From Flavobacteriales bacterium UBA5933 (lineage in GTDB: Bacteria > Bacteroidota > Bacteroidia > Flavobacteriales > Weeksellaceae), in the NCBI GenBank assembly GCA_002430925.1, contig DJDD01000147.1, forward strand, positions 1-22,801: a stretch of 22,801 bases of DNA. The letters are read 5' to 3'. Both the position numbers and the translations under genes were made by a program. A model generated the notes under the pieces. That model had not been told where the DNA came from. It did not search any database and saw only the letters and a list, made by a program, of their open reading frames with translations. Position 1 is the first letter of the stretch, and each line of letters opens with the position of its first letter. This document shows, one piece after another, positions 15,909 to 21,546 of this stretch.

Positions 15909-16360
15909 TAAACCTTTTTATAGTTTTAACTGTATTTATTCTAATGGAAGCCGCCACATGGGTAATCCATAAATATATTATGCATGGTTTTTTATGGTAT
16001 CTACACAAAGATCATCATGATCACAGCAACAAAGGAGAATTGGAAAAAAATGATTATTTTTTTGTAATTTTTGCTATTCCTACAATTGCATTAATGTATT
16101 TCGGCTCATTAAATAATTTTAATTATCTATTTTACATAGGGCTAGGAATTATGCTTTATGGTATGGCATATTTCTTTGTTCATGATATTTTTATTCATCA
16201 AAGAATAAAATATTTTACTCACACAAAGAACCCTTATTTTTTAGCACTACGCAGAGCTCATAAACAACACCATAAATACATTAGCAAAGAAGATGGAGAA
16301 TGTTTTGGATTTTTATATGTACCTATGAGATTTTTTAAAATGTATTTCAAAAAACAATAA
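15905..16360 (+). CDS. crtZ: beta-carotene hydroxylase CrtZ
   Basis: Membrane di-iron hydroxylase that adds 3-hydroxyl groups to beta-ionone rings, giving zeaxanthin from beta-carotene. The 151-residue product carries all four histidine boxes: H22/H27 (HKYIMH), H34/H37/H38 (HKDHH), H93/H98 (HDIFIH) and H119/H122/H123 (HKQHH). Hydrophobic stretches at about 4-20, 51-66 and 72-95 are membrane segments. It overlaps the SRPBCC gene by 4 bp, and its TAA shares one base with the ATG of the cyclase gene. Identity is very secure. Confidence 0.96.
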   Translation: MINLFIVLTVFILMEAATWVIHKYIMHGFLWYLHKDHHDHSNKGELEKNDYFFVIFAIPTIALMYFGSLNNFNYLFYIGLGIMLYGMAYFFVHDIFIHQRIKYFTHTKNPYFLALRRAHKQHHKYISKEDGECFGFLYVPMRFFKMYFKKQ

Positions 16361-17043
16361 TGATAGCATTCACCTACTTACTTATTTTATTTTTCACTGT
16401 AATCATATGTTTCATAGCTTCGTTTGATAAAAGATTACAATTCAATCATTATTTTGGTGCATTTATCAAAGCTTCAATTTTAGTCGCAATACCATTTATT
16501 GGGTGGGATATTTGGTTTACAGAAAAAGGTGTTTGGTGGTTTAATAAAAGTTATACATTAAATATTATTATAGCAGGTTTACCACTAGAAGAATGGTTAT
16601 TTTTCATATTTATCCCTTTCTCATGCGTTTTTACCTATTTTTCAATCGACAAATTTTTCAAATTAAAATGGTTAATTGGCTTCAACAACCTCATCACATT
16701 TATTACAATCATAGTATGTTCGGTTATTGCTCTATTACATTACGATAAAATTTACACACTTGTAACTGCTATTATAACAATCATAACTCTTATTTTTTTA
16801 CATTTTATTGTACGGATAGATTGGATTAGTAAGGCTTCATTAGTTTTCACAATACTTATGCTAGGATTTTTACCAGTTGATGGTATATTAACAGGAACAG
16901 GACTAGAATCACCAATTGTAAATTATAATCCAGCCGATTTTTTAGGCATCAGAATATTAACTATACCAATCGAAGATGCTGTTTATGGTTACAGCCAATT
17001 CTTATTAAACCTCTATTTTTTTAAATTATTTTCTAAAAAATAA
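16360..17043 (+). CDS. crtY: fused CrtYc-Yd type lycopene cyclase
   Basis: Integral-membrane lycopene beta-cyclase of the small type that in actinobacteria is made as two subunits (CrtYc and CrtYd) and is here one 227-residue chain. The two halves each contain the characteristic acidic motif: PLEEW (75-79) and IPIED (202-206). About six to seven membrane segments are visible. It forms beta-ionone rings on lycopene, giving beta-carotene for CrtZ. It is last in the operon, its ATG overlapping the crtZ stop by one base, and is followed within about 10 bp by a palindromic repeat element. It is not related to the flavin-dependent CrtY family in spite of the shared symbol. Confidence 0.92.
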   Translation: MIAFTYLLILFFTVIICFIASFDKRLQFNHYFGAFIKASILVAIPFIGWDIWFTEKGVWWFNKSYTLNIIIAGLPLEEWLFFIFIPFSCVFTYFSIDKFFKLKWLIGFNNLITFITIIVCSVIALLHYDKIYTLVTAIITIITLIFLHFIVRIDWISKASLVFTILMLGFLPVDGILTGTGLESPIVNYNPADFLGIRILTIPIEDAVYGYSQFLLNLYFFKLFSKK

Positions 17044-17054
17044 TTATTTTTCTG

Positions 17055-17140
17055 GCGTTCCCTTCGGGCGGGTTTTCCGTTACAATCTTTTACTTCGCTA
17101 AAACGCTTCGTAAAAGGATTTACACTCCAACCCCTAACGC
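17055..17140 (+). repeat. palindromic intergenic element, copy 2 (downstream of crt operon)
   Basis: Bounded by GCGTT (17055-17059) and AACGC (17136-17140). The core hairpin pairs AATCTTTTAC (17084-17093) with GTAAAAGGATT (17110-17120), with one bulge and a 16-base loop containing two TTCG/CTTCG motifs. It is more G+C-rich than its surroundings. It is homologous to the element at 11406-11502 but in opposite orientation, sharing CCTTCGG, CAATCTTTTA and TAAAAGGATTT. It follows the cyclase stop directly and may affect transcript ends. Confidence 0.75.
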
Positions 17141-17188
17141 AATTATTGAAAAAAATAAAAATTACTTAACCAACACATCATAATTATG

Positions 17189-17196
17189 TAATTTTG
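17189..17196 (+). promoter_or_regulatory. -7 box (TAATTTTG) of the OsmC gene
   Basis: TAATTTTG is a perfect TAnnTTTG ending 10 bp before the ATG at 17207, giving a very short leader. No TTG at -33. Confidence 0.5.
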
Positions 17197-17206
17197 AAAA
17201 TAAAAA

Positions 17207-17677
17207 ATGAAATCCGAACATATTTTTAAAGTAAATTTAGAATGGAAATCTCATGATTTAGAGCCAAATAATAACACAAGAAAAAAATCTACAAAAAATC
17301 ATAAATTATCTATAGAAGGTAAACCTGATATACAGGTTTCAGCTGCAAAAACCTTCAAAGGTGATGCTGAATTATACAATCCAGAAGATTTACTTCTTAG
17401 TAGTTTGGTTTCTTGTCACATGATGTCTTTTTTATATTGCTGCAATAAACATAAAATAGAAGTAATTAGCTATGATGATAATGCTGAAGCTATTTTAGAA
17501 GTAAATAATGATGGAAGCGGAAAAATAACAAAAGTTATTTTACATCCGAAAGTCAAAATTATTGATGAAACAAAAATTGATCTTGTAAATTCATTACACA
17601 AAGAAGCAAATCAACTTTGTTTTATTGCTAATTCTTGTAATTTTATTGTAGAACATCACGCCGTTTGTAACATATAA
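17207..17677 (+). CDS. OsmC-family peroxide/thiol protein
   Basis: A 156-residue OsmC/Ohr-superfamily protein. Members reduce organic hydroperoxides with paired cysteines; here the expected pair is C70 (LVSCHMMSF) and C138 (ANQLCFIANS), with the typical PEDLLLSSL before the first. A third cysteine, C144, stands where valine is common (CFIANSVNF in many relatives), and further cysteines occur at 78, 79 and 154. It has its own promoter and is separate from the crt operon. Its stop is only 5 bp from the stop of the convergent AraC gene, with no visible terminator between them. Family is secure; the physiological reductant is unknown. Confidence 0.9.
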   Translation: MKSEHIFKVNLEWKSHDLEPNNNTRKKSTKNHKLSIEGKPDIQVSAAKTFKGDAELYNPEDLLLSSLVSCHMMSFLYCCNKHKIEVISYDDNAEAILEVNNDGSGKITKVILHPKVKIIDETKIDLVNSLHKEANQLCFIANSCNFIVEHHAVCNI

Positions 17678-17682
17678 TACAA

Positions 17683-18525
17683 CTAAATCTCTTTTCTATT
17701 TTGCTCTTTATATGTTGTAGGATTAATTCCACAATTTTTTTTAAACCATTTACTGAAATGACTTTCATCTGTAAAACCAAATTCATGAGCTATTTCTGAA
17801 AAAGAACATTCTCCTTCTAAAATTAGCTTTTGTACAGCTTGTTTTTTACATTCTTGTATATATTTTTTTACAGACATTCCTGTATCTCTTTTAAAATAAA
17901 TCCCTAATGTTCCAACACTCACATTAAATTTATCTGCTATATATGAAACAGAAAGCATTTCGGGTTCACGGAGATATTTATGAATATGTCGTAGAGCTCT
18001 CGATAAATCTTTTTTCTTTGGTAAATTTTCATTCTTAAAAGGTTGATACGTTAAATTTCTTTCAATTAAAGTAATTAAAGTCAAAATTTGAAAATAATAC
18101 AAACTTTCATTTTTTGCTCCATCTTCATATAATTTAAGCAATAAATCAAGTGTAGATTCTACCAATTCTTTTTCATTAAGAGAAAAACTTACTTTTGCAT
18201 TTAATGGTGATTGGGCTTTTGATAAAGATACAGCTCTGCCATTCGAATTATTAATTAATTCTTTTAAAATCAAAAGAGCACTTTGTGAAAATCTAATGAT
18301 ATAAAATTCTGTTTCTTCAATTATTGTAAAAGAATGATTTTTTTTTGCCCTAACAAAAAATAAATCTCCAGAAGAAAAATCTACATTTTGTCCCTGTTTA
18401 TAATGAATTCCTTTCCCTTTTTTTAAATAAATAAATTCATAAAAATCATGACACAAAATAGGTAGTTTTTGAGGCTCAACTATTTTATGTAATACAGTAA
18501 TAGGCTCAAATTGTTTTTGCAACAT
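17683..18525 (-). CDS. AraC-family transcriptional regulator
   Basis: A 280-residue regulator with an N-terminal cupin-like sensing domain (about residues 20-90: HDFYEFIYLKKGKGIHY, FSSGDLFFV) and a C-terminal AraC double helix-turn-helix (about 178-275), ending with the family signature FSEIAHEFGFTDESHFSKWFKKNCGINPTTY. The ATG at 18525 is chosen because an upstream in-frame TTG is part of the -7 box. It is divergent from the siderophore-interacting flavoprotein gene, and two 13-bp direct repeats lie between them. It probably controls that gene and itself. The effector is unknown, though an iron- or haem-related signal fits the neighbours. Confidence 0.93.
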   Translation of the reverse strand: MLQKQFEPITVLHKIVEPQKLPILCHDFYEFIYLKKGKGIHYKQGQNVDFSSGDLFFVRAKKNHSFTIIEETEFYIIRFSQSALLILKELINNSNGRAVSLSKAQSPLNAKVSFSLNEKELVESTLDLLLKLYEDGAKNESLYYFQILTLITLIERNLTYQPFKNENLPKKKDLSRALRHIHKYLREPEMLSVSYIADKFNVSVGTLGIYFKRDTGMSVKKYIQECKKQAVQKLILEGECSFSEIAHEFGFTDESHFSKWFKKNCGINPTTYKEQNRKEI

Positions 18526-18540
18526 AAATAAAATATTAGT

Positions 18541-18574
18541 TAAATATACCGAAAACAAACGTAAATATACCGAA
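18541..18574. promoter_or_regulatory. putative AraC operator: two 13-bp direct repeats 21 bp apart
   Basis: TAAATATACCGAA occurs at 18541-18553 and again at 18562-18574, with a start-to-start distance of 21 bp (two helical turns), the spacing of AraC-type half-sites. The left repeat covers the expected araC start site, the right one lies between its -33 and -7 boxes and ends 20 bp before the -7 box of the divergent gene. Confidence 0.68.
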
Positions 18575-18586
18575 TTAATTCATCAA
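18556..18586 (-). promoter_or_regulatory. promoter of the araC-type gene (-33 TTG, -7 TACGTTTG)
   Basis: On the minus strand a -33 TTG (complement of 18584-18586) and a perfect -7 box TACGTTTG (18556-18563) are separated by 20 bp, the best two-part Bacteroidota promoter in the window. It gives a leader of roughly 25 bases before ATG 18525. Confidence 0.65.
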
Positions 18587-18594
18587 TTTCCACT

Positions 18595-18602
18595 GAAATT
18601 TG
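18595..18602 (+). promoter_or_regulatory. near-consensus -7 box (GAAATTTG) of siderophore-interacting gene
   Basis: GAAATTTG matches TAnnTTTG except at the first T, 17 bp before ATG 18620. There is no TTG at -33; instead the direct repeat ends there. A weak box without -33 element fits an activator-dependent promoter. Confidence 0.45.
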
Positions 18603-18619
18603 TATAAAAATAAAGATTT

Positions 18620-19414
18620 ATGTTCGGAAAAAAACCACAAGCAATGAAAGCTATTCTTTCTGTTAAAGAAAAAAAATATTTATCACCTCACTTTATTCGC
18701 ATTGTCTTAGAAGGAGATATTGATCTTTTTTCTGATGCAAAAATCGGTGATAATAATAAAATTATAATTCCAAAAAATAATGAGGATACATTTATTTTAC
18801 CTTCATTAGAAAAAAACAACACGACAGAAAAACCAATTATACGTACATATACAACAAGAGATATTGATTTTGAAAATAAAACTTTAACGATTGACTTCGT
18901 TGCTCACGGAGAAAATAGTCCTGCTTCCAGATGGGCAATTCACGCAGAAAAAGGTCACAAATTAGGTGTTTTAATGAAAGTAAAATCAAAACCGTTGTAT
19001 AAGGATGCTAATTGGTATTTATTAGTTGGTGACCATACAGCATTACCTGTAATAAGTGTAATGCTCGAAAAATTACCAAAAGAAACCAAAGGTAAAGCAA
19101 TTATTGAAGTTCATGGACCAGAAGATGCTTTAGAATTAAAAAAACCTGTAGGATTTGAAATTGAATGGATATTCAACAAAAATCCTGGTGAGGAACAAAA
19201 ATTAATTGATGCATTTTCATCTACTTCATTTCCTGATTGTAGTAAATATATATTTGTAGCTTGTGAATATACTTCTGCAAAACAAATTAGAGAATATTCA
19301 CGTACTATGAAAGAAACTTATTTGTCTTCATTTCAAATATTATCGTATTGGAAGCATGGTCAATCAGAAGAATCATCAGCTGAAGAAAGACGAAAAGAAA
19401 GAGTTAGTAATTAA
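18620..19414 (+). CDS. siderophore-interacting flavoprotein (ViuB/YqjH-type)
   Basis: A 264-residue member of the siderophore-interacting protein family, FAD-binding ferric-chelate reductases that release iron from imported siderophores in the cytosol. Seen: the FAD motif RTYT (75-78), VAHGENSPASRWA (94-106), VGDHTALPVI (136-145) in the NAD(P)H-binding part, and the C-terminal aromatic-basic motif YWKHG (243-247) followed by a charged tail. It starts at ATG 18620; an internal ATG at codon 9 is possible. It is divergent from the AraC gene, and 5 bp ahead of the HbpS-like gene in the same unit. No siderophore receptor or synthesis gene is present. Confidence 0.9.
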   Translation: MFGKKPQAMKAILSVKEKKYLSPHFIRIVLEGDIDLFSDAKIGDNNKIIIPKNNEDTFILPSLEKNNTTEKPIIRTYTTRDIDFENKTLTIDFVAHGENSPASRWAIHAEKGHKLGVLMKVKSKPLYKDANWYLLVGDHTALPVISVMLEKLPKETKGKAIIEVHGPEDALELKKPVGFEIEWIFNKNPGEEQKLIDAFSSTSFPDCSKYIFVACEYTSAKQIREYSRTMKETYLSSFQILSYWKHGQSEESSAEERRKERVSN

Positions 19415-19419
19415 ATTTT

Positions 19420-19836
19420 ATGGATAAATCTTTAATTAAACATTCCTACAAATTGACATTAAATGCAGCACAGCAAATAATAACAAAAGGAATAGAGTTA
19501 GCTCAAGAAAAAAAATTAAACTTAGCTATTGCCATAACTGATAATTCTGGAGTTTTAATCAACTTTATACGCATGGATGATGCATCATTAGTTACTGTAG
19601 AAGTAGCAATACAAAAAGCTAAATCTGCAGCTTATTTAAATGCTCCTTCAAAATTATTTGAGGATTTTATTAACGATGGAGCAATGTCAATGCTAAGCAC
19701 ACCAAACATTTTGCCTTTACAAGGAGGAATGCCAATTTATTATGAGGATAATTTAATTGGTGCTATTGGCATAAGTGGTTCGAATGGAGATACTGACCAA
19801 TCAATCGCAAAAATATTAGCGAGTTACCTAAACTAA
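19420..19836 (+). CDS. HbpS/GlcG family (haem-binding-like) protein
   Basis: A 138-residue DUF336-family protein: the N-terminal helix LTLNAAQQIITKGIELAQ, the conserved AIAITDNSGVLINFIRMDDA (37-56), AIQKAKSAA (64-72), then LPLQGGMPIYYEDNLIGAIG with the glycine-rich IGISGSNGDTD close to the C terminus. Some members (HbpS of Streptomyces) bind haem and iron, and GlcG is found with glycolate genes. It has no signal peptide, so it is cytosolic. It follows the siderophore-interacting gene by 5 bp and probably shares its AraC-type control, which favours an iron or haem role, but this is inference. Confidence 0.87.
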   Translation: MDKSLIKHSYKLTLNAAQQIITKGIELAQEKKLNLAIAITDNSGVLINFIRMDDASLVTVEVAIQKAKSAAYLNAPSKLFEDFINDGAMSMLSTPNILPLQGGMPIYYEDNLIGAIGISGSNGDTDQSIAKILASYLN

Positions 19837-20076
19837 ACCAATCTATTATTTATTTCATGAGGTTGTTTAGGCTTTTATAAAAATTAAAATTGTGATAATA
19901 CTCAGTGTCGTTGTAATTTATCAAATAATAATATAACTGTTTAAATAACTTTTATTTTAAAACGAGAACAATACATATAAGCGAATGAAAAACGAAAAAA
20001 GGATGCGCATTTTTAAACGAAAATTTTAAAAATACTAAAACCATAAATTTTAGCTATATTTAACTTTTTAGATTTT

Positions 20077-20112
20077 GTAAGAAGATATCCCAAAAATATC
20101 TTCTTACGTCTT
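20077..20112 (+). terminator. 12-bp hairpin with T-tract, next to MFS stop
   Basis: A perfect 12-bp inverted repeat GTAAGAAGATAT / ATATCTTCTTAC (20077-20088 and 20096-20107) with loop CCCAAAA, followed on the plus strand by GTCTTTTTATT. This reads as a terminator for plus-strand transcripts coming from the HbpS-like gene 240 bp away. It also lies 6 bp beyond the MFS stop and may serve both, although no T-tract follows on the minus strand. The 277-bp gap before it (19837-20113) shows no other gene. Confidence 0.7.
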
Positions 20113-20113
20113 T

Positions 20114-21352
20114 TTATTCTTCAAGATAATTTAAATCTTTATCAAAACTTTCTTTCAATTGTGTTAAAGAGAAGATTGCTATTCCAGATAATAGAAAAAC
20201 CATTACAAAAGCAGCTATTATTATTCCAAAATAATCAACAATATAACCATATAATAAAGTTGAAGGAATTAATGCACCTCGAACAAAATTTGGAGCTGTA
20301 GTAGCAACAGTTGCGCGTAAATTTGTACCAAACTGCTCTGCGGCAATTGTAACAAAAGTAGCCCAGTAGCCAACTCCTATTCCCATGAAAAAAGCTAAAA
20401 ACAAAAATTTATTTTCTGTAATTCCAGTTGAACTTAAATACCAACTAGAACTAATGATAATTAAAATTTGACAGATGAAAACGACTTTTTTTCTCGATTT
20501 TAATACTTGAGCAAAAAGTCCAGCTAAAACATCTCCCAAAGAAATTCCTATGTAAGTAAACATAACACCTTTACCAGCACTTAGCTCTACTTCTGCACCA
20601 AGAGCTTTACCAATTTCTGGTGCTTGTGTCACTAAAACACCTACAATAAACCAAATAGGCAATCCAATTCCTAAACAATTTAAGTATCGTTTTAGTCGTT
20701 GCTTATTGTTAAACAACATTCGGATATCTCCTTTTTTAGCTGAATTATTATCAACATGGCTAAATAATCCTGATTCTAAAGAACCAAAGCGCAAAAGCAA
20801 TAATAACAATCCCATTCCTCCTCCTACAAAATAAGCAATTCGCCAATTAAATTCCTGAGAAACATAATATGCTAGCAAAGCACCAAAAACTCCAATAGAT
20901 GCAACAAGCATTGTTCCATATCCTCTTTTTGATTTGTGCATACTTTCAGAAACTAAAGTTATTCCAGCTCCTAATTCTCCTGCTAAACCAATCCCAGCAA
21001 TAAAACGAATGATTCCGTAAGTTGTAACATCATTCACAAAACCATTAGCAATATTTGCAATAGAATACATTAAAATGGAACCAAAAAGAACTTTCATTCT
21101 CCCCATTTTATCGCCAATAACTCCCCATATTAATCCTCCAATCAACAATCCTCCCATTTGCATATTTAGTACATATTCGCCTTTTATACGCATGTCTTCT
21201 AAAGGAACACCAATATCTTGAAATGATGTTATACGAACAATAGAAAAAATAATTAAATCATAGATATCTACAAAATATCCTAGTGAAGCTACAGTAACTA
21301 AAATCCAAACTTGTTTTGATGTTTTTTGGATGGGTTGATCTTGATCAGGCAT
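20114..21352 (-). CDS. MFS transporter (sugar/metabolite:H+ symporter type)
   Basis: A 412-residue integral membrane protein with about 12 membrane segments. MFS features: the loop 2-3 motif GDKMGRMK, RFIAGIGLAGELGAGITLVSE in segments 4-5 (typical of the metabolite:H+ symporter and sugar-transporter branch), and a central hydrophilic loop (about 200-230). The second-half motif is divergent. ATG 21352 is chosen over an upstream in-frame TTG that is part of the -7 box. It stands alone, with sdaA upstream in the same direction behind a strong hairpin. The substrate cannot be judged; organic acids are common in this branch. Confidence 0.88.
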   Translation of the reverse strand: MPDQDQPIQKTSKQVWILVTVASLGYFVDIYDLIIFSIVRITSFQDIGVPLEDMRIKGEYVLNMQMGGLLIGGLIWGVIGDKMGRMKVLFGSILMYSIANIANGFVNDVTTYGIIRFIAGIGLAGELGAGITLVSESMHKSKRGYGTMLVASIGVFGALLAYYVSQEFNWRIAYFVGGGMGLLLLLLRFGSLESGLFSHVDNNSAKKGDIRMLFNNKQRLKRYLNCLGIGLPIWFIVGVLVTQAPEIGKALGAEVELSAGKGVMFTYIGISLGDVLAGLFAQVLKSRKKVVFICQILIIISSSWYLSSTGITENKFLFLAFFMGIGVGYWATFVTIAAEQFGTNLRATVATTAPNFVRGALIPSTLLYGYIVDYFGIIIAAFVMVFLLSGIAIFSLTQLKESFDKDLNYLEE

Positions 21353-21373
21353 TAATTTATAATTTTTGGACGA

Positions 21374-21407
21374 CAAAAGTAATGCGCTATTTTATTAATC
21401 GATACAA
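21374..21407 (-). promoter_or_regulatory. promoter of the MFS gene (-33 TTG, -7 TACTTTTG)
   Basis: The minus strand has TACTTTTG (21374-21381), a perfect -7 box, and a TTG (complement of 21405-21407) 23 bp upstream of it, at the long end of the usual spacing. The leader to ATG 21352 would be about 15 bases. Confidence 0.55.
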
Positions 21408-21450
21408 ATTAAAAAGAATTGTTAATTATTTCGATTAATATTTATTTAAT

Positions 21451-21498
21451 ACTCAATAATTTTAGTTTTTTAATGATATAAAACTAAAATTATTGAGT
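21451..21498 (-). terminator. perfect 19-bp stem-loop downstream of sdaA
   Basis: A perfect 19-bp inverted repeat (21451-21469 and 21480-21498) around a 10-base loop, 48 bp beyond the sdaA stop. It is the longest unbroken stem in the window, mostly A-T. No strong T-tract follows on the minus strand, so it may be a terminator or an mRNA end-protecting hairpin for sdaA. Confidence 0.6.
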
Positions 21499-21546
21499 TA
21501 AAATTATAATTTAATTAAAAAAGTAATTGACCTGTATAAAGTTTAA

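Noticed and set aside
11600..17043. Recent horizontal transfer of the whole carotenoid operon
   Set aside because: Base composition and codon use look like the rest of the window and no integrase, tRNA site or transposase is present; the flanking repeats alone do not show transfer.
17055..17140. Element 2 as a plain rho-independent terminator of the crt operon
   Set aside because: The hairpin is not followed by a T-tract and its relative lies upstream of the operon, so it is better treated as a repeat element, though it may still influence transcript ends.
19985..20029. 14-codon ORF with basic product starting MKNEKRMRIF in the gap after the HbpS-like gene
   Set aside because: Too short, no -7 box or conserved context, and the base composition is like the surrounding AT-rich spacer.
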